Below, piece after piece: positions 1 through 13,300 of a stretch of DNA of 64,000 bases. Source of the stretch: Burhinus oedicnemus (Eukaryota; Chordata; Aves; Charadriiformes; Burhinidae); assembly GCA_008921705.1 (NCBI GenBank), contig VFFE01006711.1, forward strand, positions 193,172 to 257,171. The letters run 5' to 3'. Every line of letters starts with the position of its first letter. The stretch's first letter is position 1. The position numbers and the translations under genes were made by a program. The notes beneath the pieces are model-generated. The model saw only the letters and a program-made list of their open reading frames with translations. It was not told the origin of the DNA and searched no databases.

Positions 1-1220
1 GAATAGCACTGTACCAGCCAGTAAAGGCTTGGAAGAATTGATGAACACCCTGAGCACCCTCTGGTAGCCTTCCCTACCTTCCTTGATCTCCATCTAGCTT
101 TTCTGCAACTAAGGCATTTGGAATGAGAATTAGTAGGCTCAAAAGCACAAGGATAAGGGAATGTTGGTTTATTTCTCTACTACACAGTGTTTTATTTACA
201 AACTCACACTCTCTCATAAACAATGCTTCTGGCCTTCCTTCCCCTAACTTTTGGCTAATTTCCTTAAAAAAAGATATTCTTGAAGAGCTTTAGAATAAGA
301 AGCTGTTCTTATTTTACTTAATCTGGTATGAACCTAGCCTCTGTGTATCTTGCATTTTGAACTACTGCAGTGCATTTTAAAACACTCACAACTAAAGAAA
401 AGTCTTGATAAGCCCAGATATCAGGCAATTAAAACAAAGTTCTGCATGGAGAATCCCTTGGAATATTTGTTCTTCAGTATCTTTCATCCAAGGATTTCAA
501 AGTACTTTACAAACATTGATTATACTTCAGCCACCCTAGAAGCCAGATAACACTGACAGCTTTTTTCTTTCTATTTTTTTCCCCATTTAATAGGTGGTAG
601 GAAATCAAACCTCACATTGCTCTAACCCAGCATTTTCAAGGTCTTGCCATCAGTATTAGGCACTTAAATAAATGGCCAGATTCACAGAAATACCAAATCA
701 ACTGAGCTTCTCCTGCCTTCGGGAGCTGTGAATGCTTAGCTGATCTTGTAACAGATACATACGATGGCTTCTACAGAGCCACACAGGAACCAAAGCTGGA
801 GGCAGAAATAGAAATCAAGCAATCATGTCTGCCAATCTGCTGATCTAACCAATAGCCTACACGACAGCTCTGCAGATAGCAAAGAGCAGGCTGTTTTGTG
901 GTAAGGCAGAGGAGAGCTGTGGTATCAGCAGGTGACATAATGGCCCAAGTGAAGCCAGGACTTCGCTTTCCCCAGACTTTCACCTAAAATTCTGGCCTTT
1001 GTCTCTCTTTGCAGAAAATGGGATTCCTCTTCCTTTCTTTTTCAGCCACCCTCAGTTGGATCAATGGTTATTCATCAATTGTAACAGTGCTGCAGTTTTA
1101 AGCCGTTGCCACCAACACTGTGGTATTTCCCTTGACAGCTTTTGCTTGATGTTTTCCCCACAATTAATAAAAAAAAATAATTGAAAAATTCTGATGATAA
1201 CTTTCCTGTTTCTCTCATAG
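1..1220 (+). other. SORCS1: Intron segment upstream of the first visible exon
   Basis: No exon is recognisable here. The preceding SORCS1 exon, which should complete the propeller blade leading into the exon at 1221, is not present, so this intron continues to the left of the window. It ends in a pyrimidine-rich acceptor with AG at 1219-1220. A decayed repeat resembling ancient amniote elements lies at about 476-600; the rest is ordinary AT-rich intron. Confidence 0.7.
476..600 (+). repeat. Decayed ancient amniote interspersed repeat fragment
   Basis: The segment contains AAGTACTTTACAAACATT followed by a CCCCATTTAATAGGTGG stretch. This is the typical order of a widespread old amniote repeat (a core of the form 'agcactttacaaacatt' then 'ccccattttacagatgg'). 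The match is by eye and from memory, so the family (L2/L3 or CORE-SINE type) is not assigned. Confidence 0.4.
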
Positions 1221-1310
1221 TTGACATCAGGAGGGAGACCGCATTATTACGTTTCTTATAGGAGGAATGCATTTGCACAGATGAAGCTGCCAAAGTACTC
1301 TTTGCCCAAG
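1221..1310 (+). CDS. SORCS1: SORCS1 exon (window exon 1): VPS10 propeller strand
   Basis: Thirty codons in phase 0 at both ends, flanked by acceptor CTCTCATAG and donor GTAGGT. The peptide includes [20 protein letters not shown], a stretch typical of SORCS1 and SORCS3 within the propeller of the VPS10 domain, which forms the ligand-binding barrel facing the lumen or extracellular space. It joins directly to the Asp-Met-His start of the next exon. Because the exon is symmetric (0/0), skipping it would keep the frame. Codons 1-30 of the visible reading frame. Confidence 0.9.
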
Positions 1311-4300
1311 GTAGGTTGCCGTTGCTGGAATGCCTATATGAACCTACAGATATTTTGATTGTGCAGAGGTTCTTGAATCCAACAAAAGTCACTGCAAGAT
1401 GACAGGCAATGGGTGAAAACATCATTCTTTAACAGAACATTTGCAAGCAAGAAAGGACTGAAAACAGTCAGCACTTTGGCTAGTCAAGGACATCAGCATG
1501 AAACGTAGATAGATACCACAGCCCATGTCAATTACCATTTCTTTCTGGTAGTTAATTAAGTTTTGAAGGGGACTCTCTTTTCTTTTTTTCTATTTTTGTG
1601 GTCTTAAAATTCCCTTCTCTTGTCCCTGTCCTGTGTGGGTCGCTTTTTGTACTTTGCCTCATTAGCAGATTTTAATGGGAACCAAGCAAAGAGATGTCTT
1701 TGTGTGTCTGCTCCATATCTTCCCTAATTAAGAACAATGGTGAATTAGCATTGGAGCTTGAAAGGCTATTGCTGCCTCCTGGAGCCAATTTTTTTTTTTT
1801 AAAGACCTATATAAAATGTTAGCTCCATTTCAAAGAAATCACCGTTTTGCAGCTGGGCTCCTAACAGCTTCTTAACAAAGACAGAGGATTATTTTTTTTT
1901 TTTGAGGCCTTTTTGTTCTTGATATAGTCCAGCTTAAATGAAATCTAAGATCAAAGGAAGGAGATAATTTTGTGATTTATATGTGAGGTCTAACATCTGG
2001 AGAAAAATGCATGCTAAGGAACTAAGCAAGGATTGTCAAAAGGAAAAAAAAAAAAAAAAGCTTGGCCTGTTCCTAGAAGTTGAAAGTACCTCAGATTTTG
2101 TAGATGGAAACATTCAAAGGGATAATTTGGCTAACATCACAGCTGGCTGTCTTTGATTTTTCACCCCAATCGACCTGTTTATAGTAGATTGACTGGGTGA
2201 CCTTCATCATATAACCAGACTGCAGCTCAAACCCAGGCCTTCAGTGCCATACCTTACCTACTCTGCCCTTGTACCCTTTGCTCCTGTTCACATCACCTGA
2301 AAACCCAGGCTCACAGGACATTGAGGACCCTACCAGAAGCCATGATATCTTCTTGGCTCCGACACAGGAGACCTATGGTCTGCCCCAAAATCTTCAGTCA
2401 TGTTTAAAAATACTACTCTAAGGCATGGTTTGAAACTTCCTGTCCAAGCAGGAAGGAATTACTCTGTTAATTCAGATTAAATTTAAACAGGTGTTATTTG
2501 AAGTAGCTCTTAGCAAAGGATTTGCATTTTTAGCATGGTTATTGTAACACCCAAATCAGAATTGTCATCTACAGCTGATTCAGACCATGTGTAGAGAAAT
2601 TACTTGCTTTGAACTGGCTGTCTCCTTTAGCCAGCACTTATTTTTCCAACTGTCCACCTTCTCAAAGAGGTCTCTGGAGAGCCAGGAAAAATGCACTACA
2701 ATTAAATTGCAATGTGCTCTCCGAGAATAGGAATTGAAACAATATAGTCATGTTATATGACCCAAAGAAAAAGGCAGATATTTAAGGAGATAAGATGCTT
2801 TGTCACAATCTCAGAATATCTTCAAAGACTGAAGAGCTACATTTGGCTTGGAAGGAGCTACAGTGGAGCAGTGGCTGTCTGGTAGGCTGCTATCGAAGGA
2901 TAGCCGCTTTCATTAAAAATGCACAAAGCATTATACTCTTCAAGGAATGGAAACCAACAGCTTCTTTCATGCCTAAGTTCTGTTTTATCTCCTTCAGCTA
3001 AGAAAGGGGCCAAATATGGTAAACACTGGAATTGAAGGTGGAAATATCAAGCTTTTTGTCTCTGCATGTCCCTCTTCCTAAACTGGAGTAAACTGGAGGA
3101 GTGTGACAGCAGGGAGCTTTGGCAGGTGAAAACTGCTGCACAGGCAAGCATGGCCTACAGCAAATAAAAAATAAAATATTATTCTTGTTGGCACTGGTAG
3201 CCTGGTAGCCAGTTTGGTTAAAAGCCTAAATGAGCTTGAAACTCTCTCATACAAGATGCCTGCATATACAGGTTGTGTTAACCCTATAAATGGTCTTTAT
3301 TGAGACATGTTAATTTCTGCAGTGATGTTCATCTTTGTGTTGGTACTGCCTATTCTGTACCACAGCACCACAATGTGGGCTCTGTTACAGACTCTGTGAT
3401 GTCACTCATGATAATCACCTTAAATGTATACACAGGGTACATTCACTCCACTTTAGACCAATGCACTGGGTAGACATCTGTGAATACTGTAGCAAGCCAA
3501 GCAATTTCTCTTTTAAAAAGACCTGTCCTTAACTGGTGCTGGGCTGAATACTGATGGGGGATGGGTGTGTGTGGTACCTCTGTTTTAAATTCATCACCCT
3601 CTTTCAACCTCAAGATGCACATCCTGATGGAAGAAGCAACAACCGCAAAAAAAATTCCTTAAATACAGACCTTAAAAAGAGCTGACAGTCCCAGTAATTG
3701 ACAGGATGAAACAGGCATTACACATCCCTGCTATTTAACTTGCTAGGAAGAAAAGTTCCTTGACCAAGTGCAAAAAGGGCAATTGAAGCATGTTTAGTAA
3801 TTCAGAAAGCCTTGGCCTTTAGTCATTTGAGTAGACACCTGATCAAACCATTGCACAGCATCATGCTCTTACTTTTGTCTTTGGAAAGGCAAAAGGGACT
3901 GATAGTAGCACTGCATATTAATGTACTTCCTCTGTGTACTGGAACAGAGAGAGGAAAGCTCAGGCTCTCAGCAGGCAGATGCATAGGGAGCCCCTGAAGA
4001 TAACAATGACACTTTGAGAAAGGTGCCTTGCTTCACTTTCCTGTCCTCTTACCTCTTTCACTAGGAAGGTGAAATGAACATCTGTTGTAGTAGTGGAAGA
4101 TGCAGTGAAGCTCTGGCTCCAAATCTAGATGAAGGCTGTCTTTTTGTATTGTTCCTCCTCCAAAAAAAGCAACCCCCACACTGAAAAAAAAATAGAATTG
4201 AATATGATATGCTGATTAATTTTAACCATCCCAATGTGGAAACCAAAAAATTCCTGATGTTGGTCAAAGACCTGTTTGATGGCCGTGTACTGATCCCTTT

Positions 4301-7300
4301 CTGTCAAAGCTTTGCTTTGTTAACTGCATCTATTGGACAAGGCCATATTAAGAGCAGAAGTTAATTGATCCCCAAAGGCAAACAGTTGGAATACTGTATT
4401 TTTTTACTTTCTGCGCTATGTATATTACGGCAATTCTGCCTCAATCTCTGCTTCTCCAGGCTTAAATTCCTTCAGCCTTACTGGGATCTACTTTAGACTT
4501 GCATCTTACAGCATGATCTAATCAAAACTCAGGAAGTGTCTAATGAATAAATTAACTTATTTGCTTCTTAAGCATTTGTGAAATTGCCTTTAGTTTTCCC
4601 TGGTGTTGATAAAAATATCTTTTTACCTCTCTCCCCTAGTTATTACAAAACTATTGATTAAAATGGTAAGTTAATGAAGCTATGCATTCACCAGATAAAA
4701 GAAGTTTTACTTATAATCTCTATGTTTAAATAGAGAGGTCTGTCCATGTGTATATGCACGTATGCAAAAGTTTAAACTTGAGATTAGAGCTGTGCTAGCC
4801 AATGTTGCCTGAAGCACACTGGGAATACCTAGTCATGTAAATCTACCAGCAGATGGGCTAGAGTGACAGTCTGAAATCGGGAGCCTCTGACAAACAGCTG
4901 CGTCAGTAACTTCTACTAGCACAGCTCGCGCTAAGAGAGGATATCTATTTGCAGCCCCAATTAGTAGAAGGCAGTGGGACTTACATTGCCTTTCCTATTG
5001 CCTCAGGATTTAAGCCATTCTCTTCCTCCACAAAACCATCCCATCTTCTGGGATACTTTTTTTTTCTCCAGCGCAAAGAAGCAAGTAAATCAAATGAATA
5101 TTCATTCACTCCATACTCAGATCTGGATGAACAAACAACTGTTCTGTGTCTTAACTTCATGGTGAATCCACTTTCAAATTTATAGATTAGATTTCTTTAT
5201 TATATTATTTTTCATCTTTACATTACCAGGCTCCATTTGGAAGTATTAATTCCCTCTACAAAACCACAAGAAAGTGAATTGTCAAAAACTATTGCTAACA
5301 GAAGGAAGAAGTAGCATCAGCTTTCAAAGAGTATATTTTCTGATAAAGTTCCCAGTTTTGCATATAGAAAGCCCTGGCTGAGATTCATGGAAGCAAAATA
5401 ACTTTGGGATATCTGCCCAAAACAGACAGAACAGCTGAATCTTCTGGGAATCACCTGATGCTAAGAAATCTGCATTTCTTTTCCTACCTCCACAGATTTT
5501 TATGGTACCAGAGAACTCAGGGTGCCTGTGCTGGGCAGATAGAGCCTGGGAATTTCATTGTAACAATCTCTCTCAGTGGCTTTTTCCACTAGGTAATAAT
5601 TTTTCCAGGCATGGAAAGAGGGCATCAGGCGTAATAGTTTCTGGTTTTACTTTAATTATGCAATCTTTTCATTGCTTCCAGCCTGCTGTAACAGAGAATA
5701 AACAGAATAAAACAAAACCTCACTCATAACACTAGTAATCTAACTGCAATTCTGCTCTTTACATCTAGTGAGGATTAGGGTTGTCTTTCTGTTATATTTC
5801 TTGGGGGGCTGGGGGGGTGGTGTTTAGCACAGTGGTCCAGGGCCTTGGCTTCTACTCAACACTGTCATTAGAAATAATAAATAACAGCAGCACTGGCTGC
5901 AGATGGTAACCCATTAGATTCTCTTTGTGTCAGTTCTCAAGCATACTTGGTTTCTGAATGCTAGGCAAGAAGCAGATGTTTCAGATGCTGCTTTTTTCTT
6001 CTTTAAAAAAAAAACAAACACTTTTTTTAATATCTGTGATTCCACAGTCACTCAGGTGCCAAGTCCCCCGCCTCCTCCCAAACAAAGTATTCCTTAAAAT
6101 GAAAATGTTGGGGGGGGGGAAGTGCTTCTGTATACCAGTGTACTGCCAATGTAAATGTTCAATTAACACCTCATCAGTTAATTACTGCTTTGAAAATTGG
6201 CAGAAGAGAGCTGGTATAAAATATTTCTGGATGGAATTATCTGCTTACAGGAGTGTTGTCTACAGTTTCTGATTAAGCTCCAGCCAAAATACATCCCTTG
6301 CTCCTCCACAATTACTTTGGTGCCCTTGGAAATGACAGAGCAGAGCTCCCTCTAGTAACCTTCCTCTCTTTTCTTTCCCTAGGACATGCATGTTATCAGC
6401 ACAGATGAGAATCAGGTGTTTGCAGCTGTACAAGAGTGGAACCAGAACGACACGTACAATCTGTATATCTCCGACACCCGAGGGGTGTACTTCACCCTGG
6501 CCTTGGAAAATGTCAAGAGTAGTCAAGGGCTGGAGGGGAATGTGATGATTGACCTCTATGAGGTATGTCATGACTCCAAACATCTCATTCCTATCTCAGC
6601 AGCTTACGTGATGCCAGTACTGTTTCCTTATTGCACATCAGTCTCATAATATGCATGTGAACAGCAGAGCCAAAAAGTGACTAAACATTTAGTTCTACCC
6701 TCCTTTTACTTAAGAGCCTCAGTGTAATCAGCTGAGTTTCAAGGCTGGGTTTTACAGAGGTGTTGAATTTTGGCCCAGCCTAATATTATGAACAGATTCA
6801 CTGCCGTAGTCGCCTGTAGGTTCTCAAGTGAGGAAGAGCTCACGGCTCTTTCATGCATAGGAAGTTATGCATCGGAAGATGTAGTGGAATAGTTCGTTCA
6901 GTCCCTAAGAGGAACTCTTTAAGTTTCTCATCCAAAATCCTGCTGACTCACGTTGGTCCAGTCTGTGGCTCTGAAAGCTCCCAACACTCTGAAGACCATC
7001 ATCGTCCAATTTTTGTTGCATTTCTGACAGCCTAATCTCTTTTTTTAGAAGTAAGGAGAGACAGCAGTTTTCAGCTATCTTTGTCACCTTCCTCAACTTG
7101 GACTATTCTGGCAACTGAAGTGATTTTAGACACACCCTCTTGGGCTACCCCATGAGCATGGAAACTCTTCTACCTCATTCTGATGTCCTTTTTGCCCCTG
7201 CACCTTTTTCTGACAAGTACGTTCTGCCTAAGCTCACCTGTAAAAAGACCAATTTACATTGTGTTCTATGACAACTGATCCTAAGAATAGGACTTTTAAT

Positions 7301-10300
7301 GTGTACATGTACTTCTCTAGCTCTGCTGCCTGTTTTACTTCTGAAGACAGCACTCAGCTAACTAGAAGTTCAGTCCACAGCTGCTGTTTTGATGGTCAGC
7401 TTCTCTTTTCAGGTCTTCTCCAGGGGGTTTTCTGACCATTTAGAATAAAGGCCATGAACTAGATCTGTGTTCCTTTGAAAATGAAGATACTACCCATGTT
7501 TCCCCATCACCGTCTGAATATTAGCTCTGCTATATAGTTTGCCTTCAGCTGCCCTTTACTTGGAAACCACCTTGAATTGTCCAGAGAGCCTAAGTGTTGT
7601 ACATAAATGCAGATGAACTGTACGAGGATGGGCACTGGCATTTCAGTCATTTGGACATTTTTACTATTAATCTCTCTGCAGCACTGGCAGCCAATGGAAA
7701 AATGCCTCTTATTACTGTCAGCTCGAGAAGCCGTTTCACTGTGTTATGTAAAGGTGTCCTACATCCCAGGAGGAAAGAAGAGCCTTTGTTTTGTTTTATT
7801 AGGCTGGCACCACACAGTAACCTGGATTGTAATTGATGGAATCAGACTTGTAGTGTCATATCTGCTGATTATCTAGATAGAAAGAATATTGGCTCACACT
7901 GAACCTGGCACAAACTTTCCTTTCAATTTGATGTTCTAGCTGGAAGGGAACAGAAAGCCATCCAGCATGATTCTCCCAGTAGGGTTGTTGCAAATGATGA
8001 ATGCTCTAGGGGTAAATGGAGATGAAGACGAGAGAAGAAAAGAAAGCCATAGATAAATTAAAAGGAAGTGGAGAGATTACAAAATTAGTCCCTCTGTTGT
8101 GACAGTGGTATATTTAGAAAAGCAAGATTATTTGAGAAGATGCCAGAGAAAGACCTGTTTAACGTGCATGTGTCTGTATGCATGTTTGTCAGGCGTTAGA
8201 AGTAAGTTCTTCTGGTTGCACTGTAGTGGATGTGTTTGTGTGTGTAGATTCCTAACCTGATTCTACATCAAGGATAAATCTGCTCAATGCTGCTCAATGG
8301 GGAATTGCATTGGACATGAAGAGAAATTAGAAGTTCTTTCACGGTGCCTCATCATGTTCTCCCTTCTCTTCTCTTGTAAGTCATCAGGAGCCTTTCTCTT
8401 GGAGGTTGTTATTTCAGCGTGGGAGCTCTTCTGCCGCTGGACCTTGTAGAGGATGAGGAGACCACTCCTACAGAGACACTGTTCCCCCTTCTGCATGTTG
8501 GACAGGGCAGGGTATGAGAATAGCTCTTCTCTCCACCACCTTCCAGTGCCACTTCATCAGTAGCACACTGGACTCAGCTTTCAGTGAGTCTGCAGTCACA
8601 GAAGGGCTGTCCTAGAGACCATGTCCTAGAGCCAGGGAAGAGCAAGAATGACTGGCCATTGGGTCTGGGTGTCCTTTTTAGTTCTTGAACCTCTCCAATG
8701 ATGTGATATGGCTCTTTATAGTTGGACAGGTCCTCAGCAAGACAATCCTGCCTGTGGGAATCCATGCCTGAAGTGATAAAGGACTGTGAGAAGATGTGTC
8801 TATAGCTGTGGTATATATACCTATCACTCTGGGACTTATTTTTTTTAGTAGCATGCATCTTGGATGGGAAGTATGTGTTTGATGTATGAAGTTGGTGATG
8901 GGGAGTGAAGAATGTATTTTGAGTTGTGTGTTCGAGTGTCTTGTATGAGTCTTTCTAGAATTGCAGACAGCATTTGTATCTGCACACAGTGCATTCGGAG
9001 CAGTAAGGATTGTCTACAACATCTGTGTGGGAACTGATGGAGTGCTTTTCTTTCTGACCACTGGTGGTCATGCACTTACTTGCATGAGTCTTTCTCTCTT
9101 ACGATTGTATGAACAGCAGGAATGAACAGATCATTGTGTGTGTCGTGGTTGTGTGTTTGCAATAGGTGTATCTCTTCCTACTGAGAGCACACCAACGTGT
9201 ATATTGTGTGCGGTCTTTTTTTAAGATAAAACTGTCCAAGACTGACAGTGTAACTTACGTTTTGCTTTCTCGGGAAAGGATCCTGAGTCCCAGCCCATGA
9301 CTAGAATCATAAAAAGAAAAATTCACAGGATTTCAGAACACATTTATCACCTGATATATAAAATGCTCTGTAATCATTTATGGCCAGCATTTCACAGGGA
9401 CTATATAATACAACTATTTCAGGGCAACAACAAAGAAAAGTACAAATGGAGCTATAGGCTCTGGCCTCTAGTAGTAAAGGCAGAGCTATGTTATTTTTCC
9501 AGCCCTCTCTATTCATGCGGTATCACTGGGAGACAGGGTACCCTTGTCTTTTCAGGGTGCCTTTCTACTACAACAAGGAAATCCTGAATACTTAGTTGGG
9601 TGAAACCAAACAATCCAGCTAAGAAATTGAAAACATTATTTCTTTATGCTTATATCAACAATAAATTATTTAAGTACTTAATTTAAAGACTGTTGCCCAT
9701 TATAGCAAGTCATGCTGAAGTCTACGTAACTTCAAATGAAATTCAGTGCCATTGCTCAAGCAGGACAGTGCTATTCAGAATGAGTAAATACACTGAAGTA
9801 CTGTACCAATGCAGTGTACACTAGTAGTCCCATAGCATGCGACTGAAAGTGCAGTAAGGTTCTACAAGGGCAAGTGTAAGGTACTGCAGTTGGGGAGGAA
9901 TAACCCCATGCACCAGTACAGGTTAGGGGTTGACTTGCTGGAAAGCGGCTCTGTGGAAAGGGACCTGGGAGTCGTAGTGGACAACAGGATGACCATGAGC
10001 CAGCAACGTGCCCTTGTGGCCAAGAAGGCCAATGGCATCCTGGGCTGCATCAGTGTGGCAAGCAGGTCGAGGGAGGTTCTCTCCCCCCTCTACTCTGCCC
10101 TGGTGAGGCCGCATCTGTGTCCAGTTCTGGGCTCCCCAGTCCAAGAAGGACAGGGAACTGCTGGGGAGGGTACAGCAAAGGGCTATATTTCTTCATAAGA
10201 TGATTAGGGGACTGAACATCTTTCTTATGAGGAAAGGCTGAGGGACTTGGGTTTTTTTAGTCCGGAGAAGACTCAGAGAGGACCTCATCGATGCTTATAA

Positions 10301-13300
10301 ATACTTAAAGGGAGGGTGCTGGGAGGATGGCACTAGTCTTTTTTCAGTGGTGCCCAGTGATAGGACAAGAGGTAATGAGCGCGAACTTAAATGTAGGAAG
10401 TTCCATCTAAACATGAGGAGGAACTTCTTTCCTTTGAGGGTGGCAGAGCACTGGAACAGGCTGCCCAGAGAGGTGGTGGAGTCTCTGTCTCTGGAGACAT
10501 TCAAAACCTGTCTGGACACCATCCTGTGCAACCTGCTGTAGGTGACCCTGCTCTGGCAGGGTGGTTGGACTAGATGATCTCCAGAGGTCCTTTCCAACTC
10601 CTATGATTCTACTTACTGGGAGCTGTAGCATCCAAATCCAGCCACATAATTAAATCAGTTGAGCTGGAACAAACTGTGAATCTGCTGTGTAACCATTTGC
10701 CACATTTAAGTAATAATCTCTATGAATAAAGTCTTGATGAATGATTCTGTGTACTAGTTCTACATCATAAGAAGAGATGGGGTGGATGACTGAACAGACT
10801 TGCTGGAAGGCAAAAAGTTTCTCACTTTCACCCTCCTTCTCCCGATTTCGCTTCCCTTTTTATTGCAGCACTCAGATTGCAGAATGACAGCCTAACAAAT
10901 TCATTCGCAAGCTGCAGCAGCTATTGGGCTATTGATTTTCATTGTGCTGAGAAGATGGGAACATTCTGTAGTGTGAGTTGTGGTTTGAGGTTGACTTTTT
11001 TTCTCCCCACTAAGACGCTTTTGGGCTTGGTTCCAATGTGAGCTGTTAGCATCACATCTTTACCAAATCCTGCTGCAGGTCTATGGAGTAAAGCTGTTGG
11101 GCAAAAAAACCGGAAAGATAAAAGGATGAGAATCTCATTGCTAGCTTTTTAACTAGCATTCTGGGTGGCCTTGCTTGAGTCACCAGTGCTTTGGTTTTCT
11201 CAAAATACAAAACCGTAATAAAAAATACCTCTGTGCCCTAAGTTGTTCTGTTGAAAACCTGATAACTATGAAACACATTGGGATCCTTAGATGAAATGTC
11301 TTAAGCAGGCTGTATAAGAATAGAAGCACTGAACTGCAAGTTTATGTGTGTGTTGCCATTTTCTTTGCAAGGCCAAAATCGCTACTGCTTCCTGCTACAG
11401 CAGTGCAAGAGACAATTGCCCTGTACGTATTTCATCTTTCAGGGCGAAGGATGCCTACACAGTTGAGAGATCGTCACTTTATGGATAATACTATTGACAT
11501 CTTACCATGTTCCCATGCTGATTCTGAAACACAGGCTTAATTTTTCGTTTGTCACCTTTCCACCTGTGATGGTTTTATCTTATCCCCTGCACCTCAATTT
11601 GCCTTCCTTTGATGCTCCTTGGCAATTCTTGCTCTGACATCTACCATACTGACACAGCCACCAGATCCCTGTTGGGTTTGACAGGGCAAGAGAGACACAT
11701 GCACAGAACCTGCATCGGCTTGATCTATTTTTCAGCCATGTCAATTTTTCCTAGGTAGCAGGGATAAAGGGAATGTTCTTGGCTAACAAGAAGATTGACA
11801 ACCAAGTGAAAACTTTCATCACCTACAATAAAGGGAGAGATTGGAGTTTGTTGCAGGCTCCGGACACTGATCTGAGAGGAAACCCTATTCACTGTCTCCT
11901 AGTAAGTACCTGGGGGGAAACCTGGGGGGTTGTAACATCCCAGAACAATATTTTTCTACCAGGTAAAACAAGAAGGGGAGGGCAGCTCCTCTCCCCATGT
12001 AGTATAACTCAGGGAGGGAATGCTGCATTTTAAAAGTGCAGTCCATCAGGCTTGGGCTGCCAGGAGGTATTGCAAGAGCTGGCATTGGAATTTAGCTTAA
12101 TTTAATTTAATTTCTGGAACAAAAGGAAGCATCGTAGATCAACTTCCTTCTGCACAACTGATGGTCTCCCCTTAAACAGCAGGTGAAGCTGGACACCGTT
12201 TCTGCGCAGTTGATTCTGTGGACACTAGATGGGAGGAGTGAGCTGTTGTAGCTCAGGAACTTTGAGGGACCTAATAACTTGAGACAGGCTCAAAGGAAAG
12301 GAGAGCTCTGATTTTTTTCAGGCCGCTCTGTTGACAGTATTAATATTTACCATTTTCTCTTTGAGCTCACAAGTGAGAATCGACACATTCATCCAAATAT
12401 ATGTATAGCTATGTGTTGGGTGTATATTGTATCTGTCTCTGTACTTACTGATATAGATCAACGTATAGATAAGTCTTTAATCTTCATTATATGCAGACGG
12501 TTTCCAAGAGTGAAAGTGAAATATTATGCAATGTGAATAGAATTGGAGATCTCTGTCAAATTACAAAATTTAGGCTGATCTTGACATATTTTTCCGCCTA
12601 TATGATCTGTACACAGTAGTGGGTTAATACTCAGAACCCCAGCCTTTGGAATTCTCAATAGCTTTTATATTACACAAATTCTGACATGGTTCCAGGCAGA
12701 ATCGGGGGCACTATTTAGACTGCTTTTCCTCCTGCTGTCCTATGCATGTTATTTTCCATCAAAAAAAAAATACGATGTTTCTCATTTTGAGGCTGTAAGT
12801 TTGTTAGTATCTGAATCAGCGTTATATTTTGTGCATTGTGGTACGTAGCTGAATGCTACACTAATCTCTTAACTGAAGCCCATGCATTATTGCAAGAGCA
12901 AAGAATAAATAACTTGATATTTGAAGCTGTTCAAATAATTGATTTTTTGATTGAGCCAAAATGCAAGCCTTTCATTTTCTCTCCAGTTTGGAAAAAATAA
13001 ACAGGGAGGACTGAGGGTCAAACTGAAGAGTTATTTCAGAGCATGACTAAATTTGTTTGGGTTTGTTTTCTTCTTCCAAGCTTTCAAAAATTGTAACTAA
13101 GGGCATTTTTAAATTAAATCTTTCTATAAGATGAAAACCAAAAAGATGACATTCAGAAAACTTTGCAGACATAAAGCAATTCAATTTTTTGGAAGGGGCT
13201 ATGTGTAGAAGCCTTTGTGTTTCAAACAGATTGTAATCTAGTTTTAACTCAAGTGAACATAGTTGGTAAAAAACCCACACCTTGAGTTTTTCAAATTATG

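Larger units (their letters stand above)
6563..11754 (+). other. SORCS1: Intron 2 (5.2 kb)
   Basis: It contains a 5'-truncated CR1 element at about 9862-10612 and TG-rich stretches between about 8160 and 9210. No second gene is seen. Reading frames inside the CR1 are remnants or chance. The acceptor at 11753-11754 follows a TTTTTCCTAG tract. Confidence 0.75.

Noticed and set aside
9890..10198. 102-codon open frame
   Set aside because: Lies inside the CR1 copy; it is a fragment of the element's decayed coding end, not a host gene.
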